Positions 42,007-49,941 of a DNA stretch of 64,000 nucleotides are shown here, in pieces. How positions within the stretch are numbered: the stretch's first letter is position 1; every line of letters begins with the position of its first letter. The notes under the pieces were generated by a model, which was not told the origin of the DNA, did no database searches, and saw only the letters and a program-made list of their open reading frames with translations. This DNA comes from CAWEQO01 sp963811225 (GTDB lineage: Bacteria > Chloroflexota > Anaerolineae > Anaerolineales > Anaerolineaceae): the NCBI GenBank assembly GCA_963811225.1, contig CAWEQO010000001.1:62001-126000 (forward strand). Reading direction: 5' to 3'. The position numbers and the translations under genes were made by a program.

Positions 42007-43051
42007 ATTCTTCTTCCTCAAATAATCCGGGCTGCGGGTTCTGCTGCATGCCGCTGTAGGGCAGCCCAAGGTGGTCGTAAGCCAGCGGGGTCGCCACCCG
42101 GCCCTGGGGTGTGCGGTCCAGGAAGCCGAGCTGGAGCAGATACGGCTCCACCACGTCCATGATCGTGTCGGGCTCCTCGCTCATTGAGGCGGCGATGGTA
42201 TTCAAGCCCACCGGCCCGCCCCGATACTTCTCGATAATGGTCTCCAGCACCCGCCGGTCGACCTCGTCCAGGCCGAGCGCATCCACGTTCAGCAGGTCCA
42301 GCGCTTCCTTGGCCACCTGGCCCGTAATGACGCCTTCCGCGCGCACCTGAGCGTAATCCCGCACCCGCCGCAGCAGGCGCAGGGCCACGCGCGGCGTGCC
42401 GCGCGCCCGGCGGGCCACTTCCGACACGCCCTCCGGCTCCGAACCGACCTTCAGCAGGTTAGCGGCTCTTCGGACGATCACTTCCATGGCTTTATGGTCG
42501 TAGTAGTCCAACCGGTACACCACCCCGAAGCGAGCCCGCAGCGGCGCGCTGACCAGCGCCAGCCGGGTGGTCGCGCCGATCACGGTAAACCGCGGCAGTT
42601 TCAGGCGGATCGAGCGAGCAGAAGGCCCTTTACCGATCACGATGTCGAGGGCAAAGTCTTCCATCGCCGGGTAGAGCACCTCTTCCACTACCCGTCCGAG
42701 ACGGTGGATCTCATCGATGAACAAAATGTCGCCGGCGCGCAGATTCGTCAGGATGGCTGCCAGGTCGCCGGGGCGTTCCACTGCCGGCCCGGCGGTGATC
42801 TTGATATTGACGCCCATCTCGTTCGCCAGCACGTGTGCAAGGGTCGTTTTTCCTAAGCCCGGCGGACCATAGAACAGAACATGGTCCAGCGGCTCTTTGC
42901 GTTGAAGTGCGGCGTCAATTAAAATCGACAGGTTCTCTTTGACCTGGTCCTGCCCGATGAGATCGTTCAGCGTTCGCGGGCGCAGCGCCTGGTCCATCCG
43001 GTCATCGGGTTTCGGTTCTGGGGTGATCAATCGATCTTGGGCTTCACTCAT
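42005..43051 (-). CDS. ruvB: Holliday junction branch-migration ATPase RuvB
   Basis: A 348-residue AAA+ motor. Walker A is FYGPPGLGKTTLAHVLA, Walker B is ILFIDEIHRL, sensor 1 is VIGATTRLALVSAPLRARFG, and the winged-helix end has LDRTPQGRVATPLAYDHLG. RuvB forms hexamers that drive RuvA-bound Holliday junctions during recombination. ruvA and ruvC are not in the window. The ATG at 43051 has AGTGA upstream, a weak ribosome site. Its stop merges with a 19-bp hairpin before queA. Confidence 0.96.
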   Translation of the reverse strand: MSEAQDRLITPEPKPDDRMDQALRPRTLNDLIGQDQVKENLSILIDAALQRKEPLDHVLFYGPPGLGKTTLAHVLANEMGVNIKITAGPAVERPGDLAAILTNLRAGDILFIDEIHRLGRVVEEVLYPAMEDFALDIVIGKGPSARSIRLKLPRFTVIGATTRLALVSAPLRARFGVVYRLDYYDHKAMEVIVRRAANLLKVGSEPEGVSEVARRARGTPRVALRLLRRVRDYAQVRAEGVITGQVAKEALDLLNVDALGLDEVDRRVLETIIEKYRGGPVGLNTIAASMSEEPDTIMDVVEPYLLQLGFLDRTPQGRVATPLAYDHLGLPYSGMQQNPQPGLFEEEE

Positions 43052-43106
43052 GGCATAAATTATACCCGATACGGACGTTCTATTTTAAGGAAAGCTCACA
43101 GGGCTC

Positions 43107-44285
43107 TTACATCCCCAGGATCTTCCTTGCAAGCTTATCCATGCGAGCCTGTGCCTGCGCATCCATCTCGGTTGGAACAGCTTCCAACCCAAAGGACAGC
43201 GCCTGCGGCCGGTCGAAGTAGGCCTGCATCGCTTTCTGCCCGGCCTGCACCAGCAGCCCGCGCCGCTTCTCGTCCATGTCGAACTCCGTCGTGCCGTAGC
43301 CTTTGGCCGGCAGCCGCACCACCAGGTCTTCATAGGCATCGATCACCATCTTGTCGTGCGCTCCGGTGGTCGTGTTGACCAGACGCTGCAAACGCTGCAG
43401 CACCGGCAGCGGCTGCTGCCCTGCCCCCGCAGTGACCGCTTCGACAGCGCCCTCCACCTCACAGGTCTCATCGATCAGCAGCCCCAGCACGTTGTCCGCC
43501 GATTCCTTGCCCATCAGAGTTTGCACCAGGCTGTCTTGCGATAAAAACAGCTCGATCGGGAAATTGGATAATAACCCACCGTCGACAATCGCATGGCCGC
43601 TCATGTCCCGCGCTAAGTATGCGCCCCATTCCCGCTTCCAGATCACCTCCTGCCACACCAACGGAATGCTCATCGACATGCGCACCGCCCAAACGAGCGG
43701 CACGTCCGGCGCCGTGCGATGGTTGAGCACCAGCATCGTCCCGCCACTGGTGTCGGAAGCCACCAACGAAAGATCGTAGCCGGTCTCTTGATGGAACTGT
43801 GCCAGCGTCAATCCACTGTAACGGCGCGGCTTGCCGCCGTTCGAGCCGCTGTCCAGGCGTTCCTGCAGCCACTCCACGAAATGGCCGGCCGAGAACCAGC
43901 CGCCGTATTCGAGCAAAGAATACGGGCTGGCTAACCGGGAAGCAAACCAGGGCATGAAATTATCCGCCAGGAACTTTTGGAAAGCCGACAGGCCCCGATC
44001 GTGCAGGTACGCCAGGGTTACGCCCTTCAGCACCTGGGCTTTTTCAAACGGCCCCGGCGCCGACATGAACAGCGTGAAAACCGGACTTCCATCCACCTCT
44101 TGCGCCATTGCCGCGAGCATTTCTTGAGACGAATACCCGGCTGCCAACAAGGCCGCCGTGATCGCGCCTGCCGACGTTCCCAACAGGCGCTTGTAGGTGT
44201 GGCCGCGCGCCTCGAACTCTTGCATAGCGCCCACGAAAACCATCCCTTTGGCGCCGCCGCCTTCAAAAACCAGATCGTATTCCAT
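43107..44285 (-). CDS. Patatin-like phospholipase
   Basis: A 392-residue lipid acyl hydrolase. FEGGGAKGMVFVGAM forms the oxyanion hole, LLGTSAGAITAAL contains the nucleophile (Ser38), and AIVDGGLLSNFPIELF supplies the Asp of the catalytic dyad. There is no signal peptide. Bacterial patatins act on phospholipids or host lipids, or regulate membranes; the exact role is unknown. It is divergent from upp with a shared control region of about 200 bases. Confidence 0.9.
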   Translation of the reverse strand: MEYDLVFEGGGAKGMVFVGAMQEFEARGHTYKRLLGTSAGAITAALLAAGYSSQEMLAAMAQEVDGSPVFTLFMSAPGPFEKAQVLKGVTLAYLHDRGLSAFQKFLADNFMPWFASRLASPYSLLEYGGWFSAGHFVEWLQERLDSGSNGGKPRRYSGLTLAQFHQETGYDLSLVASDTSGGTMLVLNHRTAPDVPLVWAVRMSMSIPLVWQEVIWKREWGAYLARDMSGHAIVDGGLLSNFPIELFLSQDSLVQTLMGKESADNVLGLLIDETCEVEGAVEAVTAGAGQQPLPVLQRLQRLVNTTTGAHDKMVIDAYEDLVVRLPAKGYGTTEFDMDEKRRGLLVQAGQKAMQAYFDRPQALSFGLEAVPTEMDAQAQARMDKLARKILGM

Positions 44286-44330
44286 TATTTTTCTCTCCCA
44301 CTGTTAATGCAGAACCCACTGATATCAATA

Positions 44331-44364
44331 ATTATACGACTCGGACCAAAACTAACGTTATAAT
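44331..44364. promoter_or_regulatory. Back-to-back -10 boxes between patatin and upp
   Basis: TATAAT on the plus strand (44359-44364) should start the upp transcript near 44371. ATTATA (44331-44336) is TATAAT on the minus strand for the patatin gene. The -35 boxes are weak. Confidence 0.5.
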
Positions 44365-44374
44365 GGATAGAGTA

Positions 44375-44458
44375 GGGTGCGTTCCAATGTTGTAGATTTT
44401 TTGTTGTTTGTCACAGGTACGCCAAACAACAAAAAATCTACAACATTGGAATGCGCCT
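44375..44458 (+). promoter_or_regulatory. 36-bp hairpin at the 5' end of the upp transcript
   Basis: Arms 44382-44410 and 44423-44451 are a perfect 29-bp match, extended to 36 bp with three G-U pairs (44375-44381 with 44452-44458); the loop is 12 bases. The predicted start near 44371 puts the hairpin at the very 5' end, and no T-run follows. It may protect the mRNA or control translation. Confidence 0.75.
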
Positions 44459-44482
44459 GAGTACACAGTCAAGGAGTGGCAC

Positions 44483-45109
44483 ATGCATAATGTATTCATT
44501 TCGAAGCACCCGCTGGTGGCGCACAAGCTAACCTTACTCCGCAAAACAACAACCGAGCCGAAAAAGTTTCGCGAATTGGTGCGAGAATTGGGAAGCTTGC
44601 TGACTTATGAGGCTACAGCCGACATGGCAACCAAACCGATCGAGGTGCAGACTCCGCTGACCACCGCCCAAGGGGTTGAGCTGCAAGACAATATCGGCCT
44701 GGTACCGATCCTGCGCGCGGGGCTGGGCATGGTTGAGGGCGTGTGGGAGCTCATGCCATCCGCTGAAGTATGGCACATCGGCCTCTACCGGGATGAGAAG
44801 ACCCTCAAGCCGGTGCAGTACTACAACAAGCTGCCGATTCTGCCCACCGTCTCAGTCTGTCTGATCCTCGATCCCATGCTGGCGACCGGCGGCTCGGCCG
44901 TTGCCACCATCGATATCGTTAAGAATTGGGGCGTCAAACGCATCAAATTCGTCGGGCTGATCGGCGCGCCCGAGGGCATCGAGCTGGTCAACAAACATCA
45001 CCCCGACGTTCCGATCCACCTGGCAGCCGTCGATCACCATCTCAACGAGGTCGGATACATCGTCCCCGGCCTGGGCGATGCAGGCGACCGCCAGTTCGGC
45101 ACCGGTTAG
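44483..45109 (+). CDS. upp: Uracil phosphoribosyltransferase
   Basis: A 208-residue enzyme that makes UMP from uracil and PRPP. Hallmarks are FISKHPLVAHKLTLLR at the start, VPILRAGLGMVEGV, the PRPP loop LILDPMLATGGSAVATI, and YIVPGLGDAGDRQFGTG at the C-terminus, all as in bacterial Upp. The ATG at 44483 is chosen because AAGGAG lies 6 bases upstream and the conserved start follows; an upstream GTG at 44408 lies inside the hairpin. The length is the normal 208-209. A long hairpin covers its 5' leader and a 24-bp hairpin its 3' end. Confidence 0.96.
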   Translation: MHNVFISKHPLVAHKLTLLRKTTTEPKKFRELVRELGSLLTYEATADMATKPIEVQTPLTTAQGVELQDNIGLVPILRAGLGMVEGVWELMPSAEVWHIGLYRDEKTLKPVQYYNKLPILPTVSVCLILDPMLATGGSAVATIDIVKNWGVKRIKFVGLIGAPEGIELVNKHHPDVPIHLAAVDHHLNEVGYIVPGLGDAGDRQFGTG

Positions 45110-45133
45110 CCGGTCATCCGTTCCATGCAAATA

Positions 45134-45197
45134 AATGAAGAAAGGGTTTGATCGTAACGAGTGGGCGCACTGATTACGATCAAACCCTTTCTTCATT
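45134..45197 (+). terminator. 24-bp perfect hairpin after upp
   Basis: Arms 45134-45157 and 45174-45197 are exact complements with a 16-base loop, 24 bases after the upp stop. There is no strong T-run. Confidence 0.8.
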
Positions 45198-45452
45198 GGG
45201 TTAGCCTTCTCTGACAAAGTCTGTGAGAAGCTTTTCGCAAATGTGAGATTCGTCATCCATTTGCGGGCAAAAATCAGTTGACAGGAACCCCGTACACCGA
45301 TAAACTGTGATTACTACTATAAGTTATCCAACTATCGTTATAAGATTGAATTATCTTGTTTCACTTGCACTCACCCAATCGATACAATCGTCCACTCCTT
45401 TTTTCAATTCGATCGCATCTGGTTTTCGGCCACAGAAAGGTTCACAAGCAGC
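45198..45452 (+). other. Promoter and leader of the AOR operon
   Basis: CGCAAATG (45238-45245) and CATTTGCG (45258-45265) form a small inverted repeat. A good promoter follows: TTGACA (45278-45283), 17 bases, TAAACT (45301-45306). The 140-base leader to 45453 is AT-rich. I see no molybdenum-cofactor riboswitch fold that I can defend. Confidence 0.6.
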
Positions 45453-45818
45453 ATGCTGGTAAATGTGTCGCTTTATGGAGACCTCGCTCAACAACATGAC
45501 GGTCATTTTGTTTCCACCTTCGATCACCAACTGAAAGATCCGGCAACCATCGGTGAACTGCTGGTAGAGTTGAATATCCCACCAGATCAAAAAGGTTTCA
45601 CGTTCGTCAATGCCGTTTTATACGACATGCCCGGTTTGAACGCTTCCGCAAACGAACCGCTCCATGATGGCGATCACATCGGCATCTTTTCACTCAAACA
45701 CATGTGGCCCTATCAATATCGAGATGGGATCCGCATGAGCGATTCACTTAAGGAAGCGACGCGCGAGCACGGCGCCATTCATGGCACCTACCGCCATCAA
45801 AACCAGGAGTCATCCTAA
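45453..45818 (+). CDS. MoaD/ThiS-like beta-grasp protein
   Basis: A 121-residue protein. The first 80 residues fit a ubiquitin-like beta-grasp fold of the MoaD/ThiS type (VNVSLYGDLAQQHDG, IGELLVELNIPPDQKGFTF, HDGDHIGIFSL). The C-terminus extends about 40 residues and lacks the terminal Gly-Gly that MoaD needs for thiocarboxylation, so it is unlikely to donate sulfur unless processed. Its place before the tungsten enzyme suggests a role as a partner or electron-transfer factor. The start ATG at 45453 has only a weak ribosome site. Confidence 0.7.
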   Translation: MLVNVSLYGDLAQQHDGHFVSTFDHQLKDPATIGELLVELNIPPDQKGFTFVNAVLYDMPGLNASANEPLHDGDHIGIFSLKHMWPYQYRDGIRMSDSLKEATREHGAIHGTYRHQNQESS

Positions 45819-45821
45819 AAA

Positions 45822-45873
45822 TCGAGCCGACAAACCGGAGCGTACAGCAGTGTGCTCCAATTTCTCGGCTCGA
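45822..45873 (+). repeat. Imperfect hairpin before the AOR gene
   Basis: TCGAGCCGA (45822-45830) pairs with TCGGCTCGA (45865-45873), and an inner GGAGC/GCTCC helix forms within. It lies between the MoaD-like gene and the AOR ribosome site and may lower read-through. Confidence 0.55.
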
Positions 45874-45910
45874 ATACAAATTGGTTTAATAACAGCAGAA
45901 GGAGAAGGAT

Positions 45911-47671
45911 ATGGCGAAAAAGATTTTGCGTATCAACATGAAAGACCTCAGCGCAACCTACGAAGATGTCCCCGAAAAGTGGGCTCGCTGGGCCGGCCGT
46001 GGATTAACCTCCGCTATCGTCTGCGACGAGGTCGATCCGAAGTGCCATCCATTGGGGCCGAACAACAAGCTGGTGATCGCCCCTGGTTGGGCTACCGGGA
46101 CTCCGGCTGCCCCCAACAGCGGCCGCACCTCCTTCGGCGCCAAGAGCCCGCTCACGGGTGGCATCAAGGAATCCAATGCCGGTGGACTATCGGGGCAGAA
46201 GATCGCCAAGTTGGGCCTTGCCGCCATCATTATCGAAGGCATGCCCAAAAAGGATGCGTGGTACAACCTGATCATCACCAAGGACGGCGTGGAATTCCAG
46301 GACGCCGCTGACCTGATGGGCAAGGGCATGTACGAGATTGACGACCTGATGTGGGAGAAGTATCCCGATACCGCAGTGATCGGCATCGGCCAGGCAGGCG
46401 AGATGAAGCTCTCCAACGCCGGCATCTCGGTCAATGATATGGAGAACAAACCAGGGCGCTATGCGGGTCGCGGCGGTTTGGGCGCAGTCATGGGCGTCCG
46501 CGGCGTGAAGACCATCATCGTCGACGACAAGGGCGGCCCTGGGGTCGAAATTGCCGACATGGAGAAGTTCAAGGCCGGCCGCAAGGCGCTGACCGAATCG
46601 ATCACCACGCACGATATGACCAAGAAGGGCGGCGGCCTGAACTCGTTCGGCACGGCCATCCTGGTCAACATCATCAACGAAGCCGGTGGCCTGCCCACCC
46701 GCAACTTCAGCGCCGGTCAGTTCGATCAAGCCAGCGCGATCTCGGGTGAGGCCATCACCGATGCAGTCAATGCGCGCGGCGGCGAAGGCATGGTCGGTCA
46801 CCACTGCAGCCCCGGCTGCATCATTCAATGCTCCAACATTTACCCAGACGAGAACGGCGAAGCCATCACCTCCTGTGTCGAATACGAAACTACCTGGTCG
46901 TTGGGCGCCAACACCGGCATCGGCGACCTGGATACCGTCGCTCGCCTGACTCGCGAGTGCAACGACATCGGCGTGGATACCATCGAAGCCGGTAACACCA
47001 TCGCCATCGCTATGGAAGGCGGCGCAGCCGCCTTTGGTGACGGCGAAGCCGCCATGCAAATGATGGATGAGATCCGCAAAGGCACGCCTATGGGCCGCAT
47101 CTTGGGCCAGGGTGTCGAAGCGACCGCCAAAGCCTACGGCGTCTACCGTGTGCCGACCGTCAAGGGCCAATCCATGCCGGCTTACGAGCCGCGCGCGATC
47201 AAGGGCATCGGCGTAACCTACGCCACCACCCCGATGGGCGCCGACCACACCGCCGGGTACACCATCGCCCCTGAGATCGCCGGCATCGGCGGCAAGGCCG
47301 ATCCGCTGGACGATGAGGGCAAGGGCGACCTGTCCCTGACCTTCCAGGCCGCCACGGCCTTTATCGACAGCTCCGGCTACTGCCTCTTCATCGCCTTCCC
47401 GATCCTGGACATCCAAAGTGGATGGAACGGCATGGCCGATACGGTGGCCGGCATCACCGGTCAGAACATTACCGGCGCGGACGTCATCTCGGTTGGCAAG
47501 GAAGTCCTCAAGATGGAGCGCCTGTTCAACGAGGCTGCCGGCTTCACCAGCGCCGACGACCGCATCCCCGAGTTCATGGTCAATGAGGCGCTGCCGCCGC
47601 ATAATGTGACCTGGACGCTGCCCAACAGTGAGCTGGATAAGGTCTTCGCCTGGGTGCATGACGGCCAGTAG
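45911..47671 (+). CDS. aor: Tungsten-containing aldehyde:ferredoxin oxidoreductase
   Basis: A 586-residue AOR-family enzyme, which oxidises aldehydes (or reduces acids) with ferredoxin using a tungsto-bispterin and a 4Fe-4S cluster. The N-terminal AOR domain has GRGLTSAIVCDEVDP, SGRTSFGAKSPLTGGI and GRYAGRGGLGAVMGVRG. The cluster ligands are HHCSPGCIIQCSN and a late Cys in SSGYCLFIAFP. The overall length matches the family. It begins after AAGGAGAAGG and is flanked by two MoaD-like genes. The family can accept Mo or W; tungsten is inferred from kinship. Confidence 0.93.
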   Translation: MAKKILRINMKDLSATYEDVPEKWARWAGRGLTSAIVCDEVDPKCHPLGPNNKLVIAPGWATGTPAAPNSGRTSFGAKSPLTGGIKESNAGGLSGQKIAKLGLAAIIIEGMPKKDAWYNLIITKDGVEFQDAADLMGKGMYEIDDLMWEKYPDTAVIGIGQAGEMKLSNAGISVNDMENKPGRYAGRGGLGAVMGVRGVKTIIVDDKGGPGVEIADMEKFKAGRKALTESITTHDMTKKGGGLNSFGTAILVNIINEAGGLPTRNFSAGQFDQASAISGEAITDAVNARGGEGMVGHHCSPGCIIQCSNIYPDENGEAITSCVEYETTWSLGANTGIGDLDTVARLTRECNDIGVDTIEAGNTIAIAMEGGAAAFGDGEAAMQMMDEIRKGTPMGRILGQGVEATAKAYGVYRVPTVKGQSMPAYEPRAIKGIGVTYATTPMGADHTAGYTIAPEIAGIGGKADPLDDEGKGDLSLTFQAATAFIDSSGYCLFIAFPILDIQSGWNGMADTVAGITGQNITGADVISVGKEVLKMERLFNEAAGFTSADDRIPEFMVNEALPPHNVTWTLPNSELDKVFAWVHDGQ

Positions 47672-47672
47672 G

Positions 47673-47912
47673 ATGCAGGTTGAGATCCGAGTTTTCGCCA
47701 CCCTCCGGCAGTATGTGCCGGATATGCCCCTGCACTCCTCGTATTTGATGGAAGTGGAGGAAGGCCTCACCCTGGCGCAGATCCGCGACCGCTTGGGCCT
47801 GCCGGAAAAGGAAGTCAAGCTGGTGATGCGCAACTTCCGCCAGGCAGACTTTGACGAGGCTGTCCATCCCGGCGATCGGATCGCCTTCATGCCTGCAGCC
47901 GCAGGCGGATAA
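47673..47912 (+). CDS. moaD: MoaD sulfur carrier for molybdopterin synthesis
   Basis: A 79-residue ubiquitin-like protein that ends in AAAGG, the Gly-Gly tail adenylated by MoeB-type enzymes and converted to thiocarboxylate. VEIRVFATLRQYVPD at the N-terminus and HPGDRIAFMPAAAGG at the C-terminus are the standard MoaD ends. It starts 2 bases after the AOR stop, and the AOR end supplies the ribosome site. Dedicated supply of pterin cofactor to the adjacent AOR is the natural reading. Confidence 0.9.
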   Translation: MQVEIRVFATLRQYVPDMPLHSSYLMEVEEGLTLAQIRDRLGLPEKEVKLVMRNFRQADFDEAVHPGDRIAFMPAAAGG

Positions 47913-47930
47913 GCATAAGAAGAATAAGTT

Positions 47931-47964
47931 GGGGTGCGGAGCCATGGCTCCGCACCCCTTTTTG
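47931..47964 (+). terminator. 28-bp palindrome terminator
   Basis: GGGGTGCGGAGCCA/TGGCTCCGCACCCC (47931-47958) with no loop, then TTTTTGG. It ends the AOR operon and lies only 12 bases before the next start codon. Confidence 0.9.
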
Positions 47965-47975
47965 GAAACCTACCT

Positions 47976-48761
47976 ATGAAAATTTTCCAACAGTACCTCT
48001 GGGGCTACCAGCTCAGCTACCCCGACGATTGGACGCACCGCACACTGGGCGAAATCGAGGGCTTTGCTCCCATGGCGGAAGCGCTCGAAGAAGGCCCGGG
48101 CTTCTCCGAGGGCGGTCACCTGCTGGTGCGCGCCGACTGGAATGGTATGCTCCAGCCGATCGACAAGCTGTGGTCACAGCATTTGGCCCATACAGCCGGC
48201 TTCATCGGCGCCAAGAACATTGGCTCGGCCAACTGGGAGATGGGCGGCGCAGCCGGCTTCGAGGCGGAGGTGGTGCTGCCCAAGAAGGAAAACCGGCGTC
48301 TATGGGCCGGCATCCTCGCCTTCAACTTCGTCGTCTTGCAGATGGCGCTGGAGCATCCCCGCGCCGAGCGCTCTGCCTACCAGCCCGTTGTGACCGAGAT
48401 CCTCAAGAGCCTGCGCTTCTTGCGCAGCGTCGAAGGCGTGCTGGAGAACGGCTGCGGCTTCCCGGTGCCGCCCGCCTATCGCTCCGTCCCAGCGCACTCG
48501 ATCGTTCCGGATGCCGCCGAGGATCAGTTGTGGGAAGCTTACCACGGCGACGCAAGCGCTGGAGCGCTGCAAGCCTTCTATCTGCGAGAGACTCAGGCGC
48601 GCGGCTGGAAACTGCAAGAGATGGCCCCCTTCCCTGGTCCGTTCCAGCTGGGCTTTGGCCGCCTGCGCTTTGAAAAAGAAAGCGCACAGGCCACCCTGGG
48701 CGTCATGCCGCGCGGCCCCGATGCCACCAGCCCCGCCGACATCGTCGTCCGGTTCGAGTAG
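47976..48761 (+). CDS. Hypothetical protein, 261 residues
   Basis: I do not recognise a family with confidence. The protein is soluble and Trp-rich with no signal peptide. The N-terminal part (GYQLSYPDDWTHRTLGEIEG) and AYQPVVTEILKSLRFL recall the PsbP/MogI-like lipoprotein-type beta sandwich often seen as a 'DcrB-like' fold, but without a lipobox. The ATG at 47976 directly follows a strong terminator, with no good ribosome site, so its own promoter is unclear. It ends in a hairpin shared with moaA. No function can be given. Confidence 0.7.
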   Translation: MKIFQQYLWGYQLSYPDDWTHRTLGEIEGFAPMAEALEEGPGFSEGGHLLVRADWNGMLQPIDKLWSQHLAHTAGFIGAKNIGSANWEMGGAAGFEAEVVLPKKENRRLWAGILAFNFVVLQMALEHPRAERSAYQPVVTEILKSLRFLRSVEGVLENGCGFPVPPAYRSVPAHSIVPDAAEDQLWEAYHGDASAGALQAFYLRETQARGWKLQEMAPFPGPFQLGFGRLRFEKESAQATLGVMPRGPDATSPADIVVRFE

Positions 48762-48823
48762 TGGATAACCAAAAAGAGACCGGCTGGCGCTGCCAGCCGG
48801 TCTCTTTTTGGTTATCCACTACT
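48757..48823. terminator. 32-bp perfect hairpin holding both convergent stop codons
   Basis: Arms 48757-48788 and 48792-48823 are exact complements with a 3-base loop. The left arm holds the TAG of the hypothetical gene (48759-48761). The right arm's edge overlaps the TAG of moaA (48822-48824). CAAAAAGAGAC/GTCTCTTTTTG supplies T-runs for both strands. Confidence 0.92.
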
Positions 48824-49808
48824 ACCCACCGATTTGCATCATCGTCCGGCCGTCCGGCCCGTGCGACTCACCCAGGGTGTGCCCCTCGGGTTTGGCCTCG
48901 ATCGCTTGCTGCAGGTATGGCAGCGCCACCTCGCCGCGGCGCATCGGCCCCAGCACATCGATCTCGACGTCGCTCAGCAGGCACGGTCGCAGGTGCCCGT
49001 CTGCCGTCAGGCGCATCCGATTGCAAGTGGCGCAGAAGTGCTCACCAATCGGCGAGATAAAGCCCAACCGCCCGGGTGCGGCGGGAATATGATATTCCTT
49101 GGCCGGGCCGCTGCCAACTGTGCGGGTAATCGGTTCTAACCCTAACGGCGACAGGATTTCCATCATATCCTGGATCGATAGGAAGGCATGTTCCGGGCTG
49201 GGGAAACCCTCCCCCCATGGCAGCTGGTTCTGCACCGGCATCAGCTCGATGAAGCGCACGTCCCAGGGTTTCTCCAGGGTCAGGCGCGCCATGTCCAGCA
49301 GCTCGTCGTCGTTCACCCCGCGCATCGCCACGATGTTGAGCTTGATCGGCGACAGCCCGGCCTGCTCGGCGGCCTCGATGCCGCGCCAGACTGCCTGGAT
49401 CGAGCCGCCGCGCGTGATGTGAGCGAACTTCTCCGGCTGCACGGTGTCCAGGCTGACGTTCACCCGCCGCAAACCGGCCTCGGCCAGGCGCGCCGCCATC
49501 CGGTCCAACAGGGTGCCGTTCGTGGTCAGGCTGATATCCTCGATGCCTGGGATGGCATCGATCATGCCCACCAGCTCGTGCAGATCCTTCCGCACCAGCG
49601 GCTCACCGCCCGTCAGGCGCACCGAGCGCACCCCGCCCGCAGCAGCCACTCGCACCACCTCGACGATCTCCTCGAAGCGCATGATCGCATCGTGCGGCTG
49701 CCAGGAAATCCCTCCGGGCGGCATACAGTACACGCAGCGGAAATTGCAGCGGTCGGTGACGCTCACGCGCAAGTAAGTGATCTGGCGGCCAAAACGATCT
49801 TGGAGCAT
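48822..49808 (-). CDS. moaA: GTP 3',8-cyclase MoaA
   Basis: A 328-residue radical SAM enzyme for the first step of molybdenum/tungsten cofactor synthesis, converting GTP to 3',8-cH2GTP. The N-terminal 4Fe-4S motif is DRCNFRCVYC (Cys21, 25, 28); the C-terminal cluster is FCATCNRMRL with a further Cys (LRPCLLS), and the protein ends IGG, the conserved Gly-Gly tail. SVRLTGGEPLVRKDL binds SAM. The ATG is at 49808. It faces the AOR/moaD block, and together they link cofactor synthesis with the enzyme that uses it. Confidence 0.96.
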   Translation of the reverse strand: MLQDRFGRQITYLRVSVTDRCNFRCVYCMPPGGISWQPHDAIMRFEEIVEVVRVAAAGGVRSVRLTGGEPLVRKDLHELVGMIDAIPGIEDISLTTNGTLLDRMAARLAEAGLRRVNVSLDTVQPEKFAHITRGGSIQAVWRGIEAAEQAGLSPIKLNIVAMRGVNDDELLDMARLTLEKPWDVRFIELMPVQNQLPWGEGFPSPEHAFLSIQDMMEILSPLGLEPITRTVGSGPAKEYHIPAAPGRLGFISPIGEHFCATCNRMRLTADGHLRPCLLSDVEIDVLGPMRRGEVALPYLQQAIEAKPEGHTLGESHGPDGRTMMQIGG

Positions 49809-49879
49809 AAAATGTGCCTTCCTGACGAATGGGATTGATTTTTATTGTACCATAGCGCATCTGACGCTCAGAATATCGA

Positions 49880-49926
49880 AAGCAGAGCGCAGCAGCCCCT
49901 GGCAAGAGGCCGGCTGCTTTCTGCTC
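49880..49926 (-). terminator. Imperfect hairpin after the GH3 gene
   Basis: GAGC-GCAGCAGCC and GGCTGCTTTCTGCTC pair with a bulge around a 15-base loop, shortly after the GH3 stop. The structure is weaker than most hairpins here. Confidence 0.5.
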
Positions 49927-49941
49927 TCAGTTCTCCTCTCC

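Noticed and set aside
45307..45452. Molybdenum-cofactor riboswitch before the AOR operon
   Set aside because: The leader is AT-rich and lacks the conserved Moco-motif helices I would expect. Only a covariance search could revive it.
46187..47890. A long open frame (567 codons) antisense to the AOR gene
   Set aside because: GC-rich third positions leave the antisense frame open. It lacks a ribosome site and the AOR protein in the other strand is unmistakable. The same reasoning removes long antisense frames opposite GH3 (49777-51600), the ROK gene (12167-13435), the DUF190 gene (19541-20800) and the FAD oxidoreductase (28624-29961).
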